Source: Perilla frutescens (Eukaryota; Streptophyta; Magnoliopsida; Lamiales; Lamiaceae). Taken from it: a stretch of 64,000 bases of DNA. The notes below the pieces were generated by a model. That model saw nothing but the letters and a program-made list of their open reading frames with translations. It was not told the origin of the DNA and made no database searches. How positions within the stretch are numbered: position 1 is the first letter of the stretch; the number at the start of each line of letters is the position of its first letter. A program made the translations under genes and the position numbers. This document shows positions 11,749-23,159 of the stretch, piece by piece. The stretch lies in assembly GCA_026008535.1 (NCBI GenBank), contig BRKX01000001.1, positions 39,510,317 to 39,574,316 on the forward strand. The letters run 5' to 3'.

Positions 11749-11761
11749 TTAAGGGGGAGAT
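11749..11761 (+). other. Polypurine tract adjoining the 3' LTR
   Basis: CTTAAGGGGGAGA plus one T immediately precedes the TGTTGAG start of the 3' LTR; it primes plus-strand DNA synthesis in copia elements. Confidence 0.85.
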
Positions 11762-12827
11762 TGTTGAGTATGACGTGTTCAAGATGATGTTATCACTTCG
11801 CTGATAACATCGCAATCAATGTCGTATCTAATGTTGTCCGTCATTCTCATCACATCGAGTATAACACTCGGAACATTAATCTTATCCTTTCCTAGTATTT
11901 TGAATTAATTTATTCTAAATTAATTTGAATATATTGTGATATTTATCACATTTTTATGTTCACATTTTTAGGGATTTATTAGATATTTTATTTTGATTTA
12001 AAACGTGGATAATGTTTGATTTTGACTTGTTCAAAATCTGTTCCGGATTTCATGGGGACGTGATGTTCCCACTCCTTCTTGGACACTAACTGTTGCAGGA
12101 GATCGTGGGTCACTAGAGTAACCGCTACTATTACACGATGTTGAAGAACGTGTGCCATGCAATGCAGAAGACGGTTATCTCAAGTCCACATTCAGCAATG
12201 GGTAGTGGAAGACGGTTGATTCAAGTCCAAGTCATCTAGGATCGTGAAGCAACTGCCAATACAAGATGGAGGAAGTATTTAAGGTCTTCTTAGATCTTAA
12301 AATCATTTATGCAAGCAGGTTATCACCGTGGTTTGTGAGAAGCTCTGAACTTTGCATCTAGTGTCGTCTCTAAAGTCCAAGACATCTTCTTCGACATCTG
12401 CCTAGCGTCCCAATCAGCTGGAGACTTTCATTCCAGTTGTGTGTGTAGGTTAGATAGTCAACTTTGAGAAGTCTAGGATTTAGAGTGACTTGTTGTAATC
12501 TATCTATGTGTTTAGATAGGTTTGTTTTTGAGTGAATATTCGAGTGATTGAAGCTAGGATAGTTCTCTGTATGTTTTATGCAGTGTTGTCAAGGGAGTGA
12601 ACCGAGACAACATCAACATTATTTTTGTATTTCACTTATGATAGTGAATTTCGCCTTGAGGCAATCACATACCGTAAGGAGTGTGATTTAAAACTTGTTT
12701 TGTGCAAAGTTCTGTTTACGTTTACGCTGCATGTTGAAGGCAATGTGATAACACTAGCTTCAACATTACTTTTAACTTTGCAATTTACATCCGTAATTCA
12801 CATTGTTTCAGGCAACAAATTTTAACA
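11762..12827 (+). repeat. 3' LTR of the Sirevirus-like element
   Basis: A 1066-bp copy of the LTR that keeps the uninterrupted site of the solo LTR insertion (ACACTAACTGTTGCAGG). It ends TTTTAACA, followed by the duplicated TAAGT. Confidence 0.96.
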
Positions 12828-12974
12828 TAAGTATATTATGGTAAATGTGGACAAAAAATATATTTAAAAATAGTGGCTAAAAGAAGTTTTAAAATTTTAT
12901 GTGGCCACTTTGTCACTTTAAATTTTATATTTCTTTGTCATAATGTTTTATCAAAACATATATATTTTAGCGTG

Positions 12975-12976
<2 letters not shown>

Positions 12977-13019
<43 letters not shown>
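12977..13019. repeat. (AT)n microsatellite
   Basis: About 21 AT units. The surrounding 12828-13112 is AT-rich with no gene; a short AGTGGCGGATC segment at 13021 resembles a degraded element end. Confidence 0.95.
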
Positions 13020-13021
<2 letters not shown>

Positions 13022-13112
13022 GTGGCGGATCTAGAGGAGGATAGGGGCCATCGCCCCATCGGATTTTTTTACAACACTCCTTTGTCAATGAATAGTGTTG
13101 TGAGGAATCGAA

Positions 13113-13736
13113 ATCTCTGTTGTAAAAGGCGGGCTAGGTGGGGCGCTAGACGGCCGCGAACCTTGACGATTTTCTCTAGGCGGTTGGTCTAGTCGGTCAA
13201 GCTGGCTAGGCAGCGCCTAGGCGGTGTTAGGCGGTCCTAGGCGGTCTTGTTGTTTTTAATTTTTTTTTAATTTTTTTTGTATATTAATAGTTTTGCCTAA
13301 TTTTTAACTCGTTAACTAAGAAAATAAGTCAAATAACATGATAGAACATGTAGGGAAATAAGTTAATGACAATGATGTTGAATATGAGTCTGATGGAGAT
13401 CGTGTATTGAAATATTTGCGTATTTTAACTTTGATTGTTGTTGTTTAGCTTTGATAACTTTTGATTTTGGATTATTTGAGTATTTTATGTTGCTTTATTT
13501 TTAGTTTCAGATGATTTGAACTTTCAATGTTATCTTGTTTCGAATTTTGGACAATTTAAATTTTAAATATTTTATTTGAAATGTTATGATTTATGAATTT
13601 ATAAATGAATGTTTTTAAAATGTTAGGTTAAAAATAAAAAAATAATTCCAAATTATGAAACGTCTAGGCTCTGCCTAGGCGGTCTAGGCGCTAGGCCCTC
13701 CTTGACCGCCCGCGTAGCGCCTAGCGTCTTTCGCAA
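13113..13736. mobile_element. MITE-like unit with CGCCTAGG arms
   Basis: The left end GTTGTAAAAGGCG is matched by GTTGCGAAAGACG as the complement of the right end. Both inner flanks are GC-rich with many (G)CCTAGGCGG motifs, strongly unlike the AT-rich middle. The arms are inverted relative to each other. No target-site duplication was found. A related unit occurs at about 60970-61424, which supports a repeat family. The superfamily is unknown. Confidence 0.55.
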
Positions 13737-14549
13737 CATTGGTCGAAATGCAAAGGAAGAGACACTGTTGAGCCACCTGTCCCCCCCCCCTCTCCCTCCC
13801 AATAGTTTTTTCTGGATACGACACTACTGAGTCATTTTACAACACTGTTTTCTTATTAAATGATTGAATATTACAAAATTTAAAAATGTTACCCAAGCAT
13901 TGGGACCATATACTAGTTTCTTTAAAGTCAGTATCTATTTTACTAAAATGAAGGCAAGTTAACTGTCTTGATCGATTGACATATATTTTAATGAGCCATA
14001 TACTTAGATTAAGTAAAAAAACTATACTAAACTCAAACAAAAAACTATATAATAAGAAAATGTGTAACCTAATTATCACCGTCTTCATAACTATAGCAAT
14101 GCAAAACGTGCAACAACATTTTCATTGATGAGAGTTGGAACTACACGTACTTTGCAACTCCCCTCTAGTCATTTTTCATACAAGAAAAGTGTACCGCAAA
14201 AATTGCATCTAGAGAGTTCTACAAAATTGATCACGAATATCTTAGTACTTATACATAAATTATTAATGATTGTGAAAATAAAAAATTAAATAGCAAACAT
14301 GCATGTATGTGATAAAAATAATTTTCAACAAAATGATTCTATCTATAAGACTATAACTATTAACTACGTTTGAAAATTTTGCGAAACAAATTAGTTAGAC
14401 ATATATTTGTGTGTATTTCTTTTTGGGTGTAAAAAAAAAAAAGAAGAAAAAAAAAACGAAAACTAAAGGAAATGTCTAAAAACAAGCAGCAGCTATATTT
14501 TCTGTATATGCTATTAAAAAAGAAGAATCGCAACACACAAAATACATTA
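13737..14549. other. AT-rich intergenic DNA upstream of TFB5
   Basis: I see no coding region or element end here. A short C-run and CTCCC repeats lie at about 13780-13800. Confidence 0.5.
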
Positions 14550-14640
14550 AAAAGAGGCCCAACAACTATTTCAGCCCAAAAAAGGAAAAAAGCCACGTTA
14601 ATTAATATAAAATTAAAAGAAGGAAAAAAACCTAGAAGTT
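14550..14640 (+). promoter_or_regulatory. Probable TFB5 promoter region
   Basis: GGCCCA (14556-14561) and AGCCCA about 17 bp downstream are site II-like elements, common in promoters of plant housekeeping, translation and repair genes. AAACCTAG just downstream resembles a telo-box. This fits a constitutive TFIIH gene, but no transcript data support it. Confidence 0.4.
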
Positions 14641-14697
14641 TCAATCCAACATCTCTCCGGCAATCTTCCACGGCAGCAATCTACCGAAGTTTTCCAA
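14641..14697 (+). other. Candidate 5'UTR exon of TFB5
   Basis: A pyrimidine-rich, GC-richer segment ends CCAA directly before a strong donor GTAAGT (14698). The acceptor TTTTTGCAG ending at 19107 opens the exon that holds the start codon. Pairing the two gives a 4.4-kb 5'UTR intron, about 2.0 kb without the inserted solo LTR. This is inferred; a nearer donor is possible. Confidence 0.4.
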
Positions 14698-15294
14698 GTA
14701 AGTCCAATCTATTTTTTTTTTGGTGTGATAGAACTCGTTATATTTTTTTTCTGATTGTTTGAGATTTGCTTCTGTAACGTGCATTGTTTGAGACGGATTA
14801 GGCTTTTCGTTTTTCAGCGCAAATTTTAAATTTCAACTTTATTCTCCATCAAGGGTTGATAATTCCTTCCTGAATCTTTTTGTGATGAGTGAGTAGGTGT
14901 TTGTTATATGAATATTCATGCAATTGCTTCCTGAAGGCTTCTAATGCTTTTCTCAAATTTCTGGAAAATTTCATGTAGAATTCATGTTTGATTTAGAAAT
15001 TTTGGTAAGAGAATGGTGAGAAGGTGGTTGGTACAATACATTAGTGGATAGAAACGTATGAGAATGAAACAACACTATAGTGTCAAGAGTAGTTTTTCAT
15101 ACATCTGTGTTAAAATACCAAACAAATGCAAGGATAAAATTAGCATAAAGACTGCATTTTGCTAAACTATGTGGTGAAATCCATCCAATTGCTCTCCAAT
15201 TCATTGAAAATACTAATATAAAGTAAAATCAAGGAAGCTCTTTAATATTCCGTTAAGCAAAAGCAGCAGCTAAGTTCTTTCTTGTTGCATCTTT

Positions 15295-17679
15295 TGTAAC
15301 ACCCTAAATTCTTCAATTTAAAATGTTGCTCTTTCTATTCTCTAAAGCGGAAAATAATTAATAATAATAATTCGAGTAATAATTTTTTTTATATATTCTT
15401 GCTAGAATTTCTATTTAGGGAAAAATAAAACATAGAATAATATTCAAATGATGTACTTATTTTGAAATACCTATATTTCATAAATACCTCCAACAAAATC
15501 ATTGTTCATTTCAAAAAAGAGCATATAGGTTCTAAATTATAAAATTCATACTCGAAACATTGATAAGACCATACTATCAAACTACTATCTTAAGTTAGTT
15601 CAGAAGTCATTAGTCAAAAAGTATTATGCTCAAAATAGTTTACTTAAACCGACAAATCCCAAAAATTAAAGTTAAATATCCAAAACGTCTAAAGTGAGTC
15701 CACCCCCATTTCCTTCATGCTAACATTAAAAATATATGGGGGTGAATACTCTTAAAACGTACTCAGTGGTGGGGATCATGTACATTTCTTTTAATCTATC
15801 CAACTGAATTTAAATAGCAGGATTAATGGATTTATATCACAGTAGGCACAATAATAATACTCACGTCAAAGCACAACTTTAAAAGCATAGATTTACGCAC
15901 CTGAGAGTAAAGAGCACGTAAAATCGAGCAGAGAATCACACGGTTGACAAGGGTCCTAATTGCACCACACCTAGTATCAAAATAATCTTAATTAAATAAT
16001 TTGGGCCAATTCTAATTTTTAATAAATCTGAAAATTAGAAATTTATGGGCTTCTTTGATCAATTTATAAAGTTTTGCATCACAATTTTAAGTTCTGAAAA
16101 GTTTCTAGGCAGATTTATAATTTTGAAATAAATAGATGGAACTAAACCTAGTGTTCATAAACTTTCTGGGGTTCTTTTCTAATTTCTAAAAACTAGTGGT
16201 TCCATAATGAAAGTAATTTATTTCCATCTAAAACCCTCCGTGTCTTCTTTGTTAAATCACAACAGGAATAGAACAGAAATCAAATATCCCCAAATTTCAT
16301 TCCTTAATCCCTAACTCTTTTTTTCCCTCTTCTCCTTCACAACTCCGCGAGACCTCCCCCGGTGACCCGACTGAGCTCACGACTGCCACGACAACACAAC
16401 AGCCACAGGCTCGACAGGAATCATACATTCGTACCTAACCCAACTCAACGACAACACAACGTGAGTTCAGCCGCAGCAGGGATTCACCGGCGGCGACTCG
16501 ACTCCATCTGGATCTCAGATCAATGCCGATGGCTAACTGACTCAGCACAGACCTCAGCCACGACGACATCTGACTCGACGCAGCCCGAGCCCAAGTGCCC
16601 AACTGACCACCGCCGACACCCCAGCTTGACTGACTCGACAGGCACCAGACCCGAGACTCATTTTCCTTCTATTTTCTTAGTTTTTCAGAATTTCTATTTA
16701 TGTTTTTTTTTTAATTCTAAAGTTTTAGTTTCTAATTCCTGAAACACTTTATAGTAATTAAGATCATGAAATTAATGTATGTATGCTGGTGAGAAGGAAA
16801 TATGAGGTGTGGAAGTTGATCTTAGGAAAATCAAATTGATGCTGGTGTTGATTAATGAATTCTAGAACCGTGTGTGTTTGTGGGTAAGGCTGAAATGGTT
16901 TCTTGTGTTGGCATTGTGTTGGTGAATTAAGGTGTAGAAGTTGGAAATATTCAGAGATGAGGTTTGTAAATATATCAAGGCAATTGGTAGGAATATCACC
17001 AGTGTCTGTATGAATCATGATGTGTAACAAAAAAAAAAAAAAGATGATAGCTAGGTCTTGGTTTTCGTTGGTTTATTTGGTGCTAATTTTTTGAAATGGT
17101 CTTGTTACAGATCTATAGATATAGGAAAACTTAAATTAATCTTTGGTGTAAAATGAGAAAGGTTAATACATAAAATTGAGTTGGAAAACTTATGACAATA
17201 GTTGATCTTGCTGTAGCACTTCGAATTGAAAAGTTGAGCAACTCAATCCTTAGAAAATTTGTGGAATTTATATGAAGCTTGAATCCTAATTGAGAGATTT
17301 GGAGTAATGGGTTGGAAGATATTTCTTTTGTGTGAATATGAGTATGGACGCTTCTAGGGTGATGATGATGAGGATAAAATGATATTTATTTAGTTTTTAG
17401 AGGATTCCCTCATAAGCTTTACTAAGCTTCTCTAGTAAAGAATCATCTCAATGGTATGACACATTGAGATGAGTAAGTTAGAAAACATTTAAACAAGCTC
17501 ACATAATAATTCTAAGGCCCAGGTTTAAGTTCTAAAATTTCTTTTCTATACTAGGGGCGCAATGTCGGACTCCCTCAAGTCCATCTAATTCTATTGAGCA
17601 TCACCAAATAAATTAAAATTCAATTCCAAGCAATTAAACAATTAAAATAATTCAAATTACGTAAAAGTGGGCCGTTACG
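15295..17679 (-). mobile_element. Solo LTR inside the proposed TFB5 5'UTR intron
   Basis: The element starts TGTAACACCC and ends GGGCCGTTACG (the usual final CA appears mutated to CG), with perfect 5-bp duplications TCTTT (15290-15294 and 17680-17684). No internal domain is present. TACTCAGTGG at 15760 is shared with the solo LTRs at 38518 and 57192 in the same orientation, which places the LTR on the minus strand. The Pro/Thr/Arg-rich open frame at 16362-16742 looks incidental. Confidence 0.85.
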
Positions 17680-19107
17680 TCTTTAGTAACTTCTCTAAAG
17701 TTTCCGTGATGGGTGTGCCTCATAGGCTGGTACATCCCTAGGTGGAGTTCTTTCTGCGAATAGCCCTTCAGTTGTATATCGTCTTGCATGCAGCAGGGTT
17801 AGAACTTGTGCAGTAGCTCTTCTGAAGGTGTAGACTTCGTAGCCTCACCTCACTTTCGGTTTGTGTACCTTGTTTGTCCTCTTACCAAAGTCCCGTGTTG
17901 CATATCTCATTCCTATGACTGAGTTTTGATTGTACACTCAATGAAAATACAACCACTACATGCTCTGTGATATGGATTCTTTAGTTAGAACTTAGTACAA
18001 TCCCCTGACTGAGGCTGCTGAGTGGACAGATAAGAAAATTATACAGTACCTTTGAGAGTTAAATTCTGAAAAGTCTTAATCTGTGAAGATGAATTGTAGT
18101 AAAAATTTGAAGCTGCTCTCTCTCTCTAAGCAGATGGATTTTGAGTTTTGTTTCAGATGACTGCATATTAGTAAATGAAATTTCGTAGTTGTCTCCTGTG
18201 TACAAATTGCTTGGTACATGGACTATCTTTATTATAGAAACATGAATCACTTTCTTCTCATTAATTGTATTGTGGATTTTCCTGTAAGTAGTGCGGGTGG
18301 CCAAGGTGATGTCGATGATGATGAATCATTTTGTTGATATGACAGATACATGCAAAAGGATATTATTAGTGGACCAAAGACTGGTTTATATTCCTTAGTA
18401 CCCCGTTTTATTTTTTTGACCACTCTTGTTGATGGATAAGACTTCTTTGTGTTTTTCTAAATAGTTGATGTTCTTTATTTTGTCAGAAAATAGCTGTGGC
18501 TAATCTGGAAAAAGAGATTTTGAGGAACAAGTTTAGGTGCCTTTTTTGTGTGTGTAAATGTCCATTTAATTTGACATTTTGATAAAGAAGGCAAGGGCTC
18601 ATGTGGGAAATGGGAGCTGACATTTGTTACTTAAAAGAGACTGTCAACTGCAATCTGTACCTTGTGCAAAGTTTTCTTTTCTTTGGATCACTCTAAGGAG
18701 AAGTGTGCTGCTGCCAATATTATTTAGAAATTGATTACATGGTCCTTTTTTAGGATTAAAATAAATGGGAGCATTGATGAGGTCTCCCAAATTCGGTAAC
18801 AATTATGGCCATTAGTTGCATTTTCCTACTGAAAGACTGAAGCATGTTTGCTTCCTATTTGCAATATATGTTATTTTCTGGTTTACTTTACTGATTTACT
18901 CTTTGTTCTGGATTGTGTTCTTTTCTATTTATATGTTCATGCATACTGGTCCTTTGTAATATTGCCATCTTTCTTATTGGCTATAGTTCTCTTCACCCGA
19001 CCCTTCAGGATATTGATAGCATCATAATATAGCAATTTTGTGTTGACCTGTAATTTATCATATGCCCATAATCAATGCTGCTACAATTTACCTCTCCCTT
19101 TTTGCAG
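17680..19107 (+). other. Remainder of the proposed TFB5 5'UTR intron
   Basis: Moderately AT-rich, T-rich on the + strand as expected for a plant intron, ending in a polypyrimidine tract and TGCAG. I see no coding exon or clear snoRNA inside. Confidence 0.45.
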
Positions 19108-19126
19108 ATAAAGCGCATTAGCTATC

Positions 19127-19623
19127 ATGGTGAATGCAACCAAAGGATTGTACATTTCATGGTAAAATCTTTTCTGAGTTTTGTATCTAGTATTCTGCAG
19201 TAGTAGGTATTAAAGAGTTACCATATCACGATACTATAGCTTTTCAAAAAAAAAAAAATCCTTCTCTGAAATACTTCCAATAAGACCAAGTGTTTGTTTC
19301 TCTCCGTCGTTTCCTTTTTCTCCTGTTGTTTCTAATGTCACTTTATTGCTTTGAAATCTACAAGAAACACATTCATAGTATATTCTATGTTGCGCTCACT
19401 GAGAATGCCAGCTTCTAATTGATGCGAGTTACTTACCTTGTGCAGTGACATCCCAATGGCTCAGTTCATCATCAACATGAATGCTTCACTACCACAGTCG
19501 CAGAAGTTCATAATTCATGTTTTGGATAACACTCATCTCTTCGTGAGGTCAGATATGGGTGGTTCAATAAAAAGTGCCATAGCGTCATTTAGAGAGCAGA
19601 ATTCGTACGAGAAGCCCACTTAA
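19127..19623 (+). CDS. TFB5: TFIIH subunit TFB5 (GTF2H5/TTDA homologue)
   Basis: This is the small TFIIH subunit that stabilises the core complex and stimulates the XPB-type ATPase in nucleotide excision repair and transcription; it acts in the nucleus. The coding sequence is two exons, 19127-19161 and 19446-19623, joined across a 284-bp GT-AG intron (GTAAAATC donor, GTGCAG acceptor) that splits a Cys codon. The product is 70 residues, the normal length for plant TFB5. It starts MVNATKG and keeps DIPMAQFI, KFIIHVLD, THLF and a C-terminal FREQNSYEKP, all recognised plant TFB5 motifs. No frame damage is seen. The start ATG lies 19 bp after an upstream acceptor, so the 5'UTR is probably spliced too. 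Its leader intron appears to hold a solo LTR. I am very confident of the identity and of the two coding exons. Confidence 0.95.
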
Positions 19624-21029
19624 ATCTGTATCAATGGAATATGGCCATTCATAATGCTTAATACTGTCCTGCAAGACCATGTTTTGGTGGTTTTGGGCAT
19701 AAATTAGAGACTATATCTGATGGCATGGACCTAAACTGGGTTATAATCTACCCTAGTTAAGGTCCAATATGATCATCTCTGAGCGACTGGTCTCAACATA
19801 AGAGAAGAATTAAATTTCGATTGCGTATTTATCGCCTCCAAAATTCCACAAATCTGGTGGAGTTCAGCTCCAATTTGAGGAGTGAGTTTGTTTATATTAA
19901 ACCATGGATTAAGATCATTTCTCATGTTTCTCTCATCTAAAATATCCTTCCTCAATGATGTAAAGTTAGTTTTGAGCAGAGAATGTAATTTGGTCATGAA
20001 GTTACCTTTAGATTCAATGGCACAAAAGTGATCGATTGTACTGTCACAGTTGGTGAGATGGATTCTTAAATTGTAGACAAATCTTCTTGTTGAATTTCAT
20101 GAATATGGTATTAGGTCATGACTCCATGTCATTTGCTCAATGAAACAGTCTCATGCGAGGCTTTTTCTCAGTTATACACTTCTACATTTTGGTGGTAGAG
20201 ATTGTTTATACAATCTGTCTCTAATTGGATCATGCTAGCTATCAGGTGGTCCGGTATACCAAAATGATATTATTGTTCGAATCCAACAATACGTAACCAA
20301 AATTTCTCACATTATTAATAATGTAACCAAAAGAAATGAATGCGTCACAATCTTATATCCTAAACTTTAAAAGTTTTAACTATTTATTAAGTATATTAAA
20401 TACACGGAATAGTGATACATGCGTGGTGATTGGTGAACACTCTAGAGTTGATATAGTTTTGGAAAAAAGTATTAACTAAACCACTGTTATTTAATACTCC
20501 ATATTTAAATATCATTTTGGATGAATTCACACAAATTAATAAATTAAATAAATTACATAATGCATCATAATGTGAATGCATTAAATGAGTTAAATATAGA
20601 TGTTTGAATATATTAAATGAGGAAAAATTTGAGAAAAATGTGAATTTTTCATTTCGAATTTGTAGACCCATATTTTTTTGAAACAAAATTAAAATGCTTG
20701 AATGATATTTATTAAAAAATGGGGTGAGCAGTGAATAAGCATCATGTAACACTTAAAAGGCCGAGTTCACCTAATGTTAGGTTTAAATGTTAGAGAAATT
20801 TGAATAGTCACACGTCAGCAAGAAAGTTTTAATTTATACAAATCTGATTGACTATCAATTAGAAGGTTTTTACTTACTCAAGAACGTGTCAATTTACAGC
20901 CGTAATTATATCAAATAGACGTGCAACAAAAAAAATAAATTATACACAATTAGAAAAATAAAAAAAAATAAAAAAAAATTGGTTGAAAAAAATGAATATT
21001 CGTTCATATCACTTAACAATTTATTCTTA
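19624..21029. other. TFB5 3' flank and AT-rich intergenic DNA
   Basis: The first few hundred bases probably hold the TFB5 3'UTR; no single polyadenylation signal stands out. Nothing else recognisable is seen. Confidence 0.5.
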
Positions 21030-22211
21030 GAAAAAAGTTTAAATACATCCCTGATGTTTACTCTCAGTGTCAAATAAGTTTTTTATATTTTTCTAGGTAC
21101 AAATAAATATCTTATATTCATATTTGTGTACATACAAGCCATTCCTTGATCATTATCACTCCAAAATGGTTTTGAAGAAAAAAAAATCATTTATGAGAGC
21201 CTAAATCAAAAGTATAAAATTATTATTTTGATAATTAATTTATATCTATATATTTTGATTATTGACAATTATTTATCTTATTAACTTTTTTGTTAAAACA
21301 AATAATATAAAATATATTATATGTTTTAAATTAAAATAATTTCTTTTTCTAAATAATGTAGTGATTATTTCAATTTGAATTCTAATTTATGTTTCTTAAA
21401 ATAAAATATTGGATGTTTAAATTTTAATTCTACGTCAATGGCTAGCATGCTTTTTTATTTATTATTTATAAAAATTGCACAAAATGGCTTCACTTCATTT
21501 TTAATGGTTCTCTTCTCGAATACCTTATTTATCGTAATATTATATATATATATATATATATATGTACATAATATATATATATATGTACATATATTATTTT
21601 TAGAATAAAATTATATATTTTTCAAATGAAAATGGCACTAAACTAAAAGAGAAAATGGTGAATATATATTTAAAATTTAGTTATACAATTGAAAAGTGTG
21701 TTTAGACTTGATTAGACTCAAATATAATAAATCTTGAATGTATTCAATAAATTAAACTTGAGCTCAACTCGATGATAAAAAAATTCTTTAGCTTTTCTTA
21801 TTAATATTCAACAATTTTCAATAAATAAAGAGCCCTCAATATATTTATTTATAAAATTAACTCATAAGATTTTTATTTTACATTGGAAATTAATTTTTAT
21901 GTCATTTAGGAAAGAGAACTAGTTTTTTGAAAAGAAACTAAACTCACAATTTTGCAACTTTTATATGAATCATTCAAAAGATAATTAAAAATAATAAACA
22001 AAATCGAGTGCAATCATTGACGTAGAATTTAAATTTGAATAATCACTATTTTAATTATTTTTAAGAATATATATTTTATTTTAAAAAGTATAATATTATA
22101 TTTTACCAAAAAAAGTTAATAAGATAATTAATTATCATTAATTAAAATATATAGATATTAATTATTTCTCAAATTAATAATTTTATATTTTGGTATATAT
22201 AGGCTTGAAAT

Positions 22212-22258
<47 letters not shown>

Positions 22259-22396
22259 ACAAAGTCATTTTGGAGTGACAATGATCAAGGAAATGTAACA
22301 CAAATACTAACATTAATGACTTATTTTATTTGAAAAAAATAAAAGACTTATTTGACTCTCAGATAAAATATTAGGGGGTATCTAAACATTTTCTTT
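21030..22396. mobile_element. Mutator-like element with long inverted arms
   Basis: The ends GAAAAAAGTTTAAATAC and the inverse of GTATCTAAACATTTTCTTT are similar. Similarity between the arms (about 21030-21440 and 22020-22396) continues with shared phrases such as CTCAGTGTCAAATAAG, TGATCATTATCACTCCAAAATG and TTCTACGTCAATG. The unit is flanked by an 8/9-matching 9-bp duplication, TTATTCTTA (21021-21029) and TTATTCTTT (22397-22405). A 9-bp duplication with long TIRs is typical of MULEs. The inner 580 bp is AT-rich with no transposase, so it is non-autonomous. Confidence 0.7.
22214..22254. repeat. Poly-T run
   Basis: About 40 consecutive T residues in the right arm of the MULE-like element. Confidence 0.97.
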
Positions 22397-22550
22397 TTAT
22401 TCTTTAAACTTAAATGTATACAAAGTAATTTATGTATATCATACGGTAGAAATAATAGTTACATAATAAAAAAAATCTGAAACACATAGCATATCCTAAT
22501 TAAATTAACTAATCAATTAAACTATTCTATCCTTTTGTAATCAGTTTGGT

Positions 22551-22899
22551 TGTTAGCGGCAATTAGCAGTTGTTAACAGTTGTTTGTTGGCTGCGGTTAA
22601 CACTTTAGGTTACGTATACGTCTATACGTTGAGTTCTCTTCATTATCAGAAGGATTAGTGAGTTCTTTCTCATGTATTCTAGTGAGAGAGTGGACCATCT
22701 TTCTTGTGTATTCTAGCAAAGAAAGAAGAGTGAATTTCTGTAAATGTAAAGAGAGTAAAATCAATACAAAGAGTTACACCAAAGTGAATGTAGATCTTGT
22801 GATCAAACCACTATAAATCTGTGTGTTTGATTTGTTCTTTGTTGCATTGTTTTCGTTCCAACTTGATTCTCATCGATTGTTCTTGAAAGAATTTCAACA
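22551..22899 (+). mobile_element. Possible short copia solo LTR
   Basis: The segment starts TGTTAGCGGC and ends TTTCAACA, with repeated TGTATTCTAG and GAGAGAG phrases like small copia LTRs. No target-site duplication or primer site was found, so this is tentative. Confidence 0.35.
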
Positions 22900-22970
22900 C
22901 CAATGTTAGCCAAACCGTTGTTGTATGTAAACGGCGACAAGACCGTATGAACAAATAATAAGATGATTTA

Positions 22971-22999
22971 TTATATATATATATATATATATATATATT
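22971..22999. repeat. (TA)n microsatellite
   Basis: About 14 TA units. The surrounding 22900-23150 shows no gene. Confidence 0.95.
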
Positions 23000-23159
23000 C
23001 TTGTGACGTCTGGAGTCGAAGTATGAAGTGATCGTCAGTGCATAGGCACGGACAAAGAGCGGCTCCAATCAGATTTTCCAAACGAAGGTGTACACGAATG
23101 AACCGAATCCACACCTAAAAGAGAGGGATTCCGAGACAGCTGTGTATTTCCATAGCTTT

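Larger units (their letters stand above)
2206..12827 (+). mobile_element. Sirevirus-like Ty1/copia retrotransposon, complete but decayed
   Basis: A full-length LTR element lies between near-identical direct LTRs. It begins TGTTGAGTATG and ends TTTTAACA, flanked by a 5-bp duplication with one change (TAAGG at 2201-2205, TAAGT at 12828-12832). Inside are a tRNA-Met type primer site, gag with a coiled coil and two zinc knuckles, an aspartic protease, integrase, a truncated RT, an extra ORF in the envelope position, repeated polypurine tracts and palindromes before the 3' LTR. Gag architecture, extra ORF and multiple PPTs are known Sirevirus traits; the lineage is inferred from them. Without the nested solo LTR the element is about 8.7 kb. 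It cannot be autonomous, because the RT catalytic core and RNase H are missing and the frames carry stops. Confidence 0.93.

Noticed and set aside
14472..14762. A 96-residue Lys/Asn-rich frame near the TFB5 promoter
   Set aside because: Low-complexity composition, overlap with the promoter and proposed 5'UTR exon, no recognisable domain.
16362..16742. A 126-residue Pro/Thr/Arg/Asp-rich frame
   Set aside because: It lies wholly inside the solo LTR 15295-17679, against the LTR orientation, and shows no domain.
17350..17400. Possible C/D-box snoRNA (TGATGATGATGAGG)
   Set aside because: No matching D box and terminal stem, and it lies in a solo LTR.
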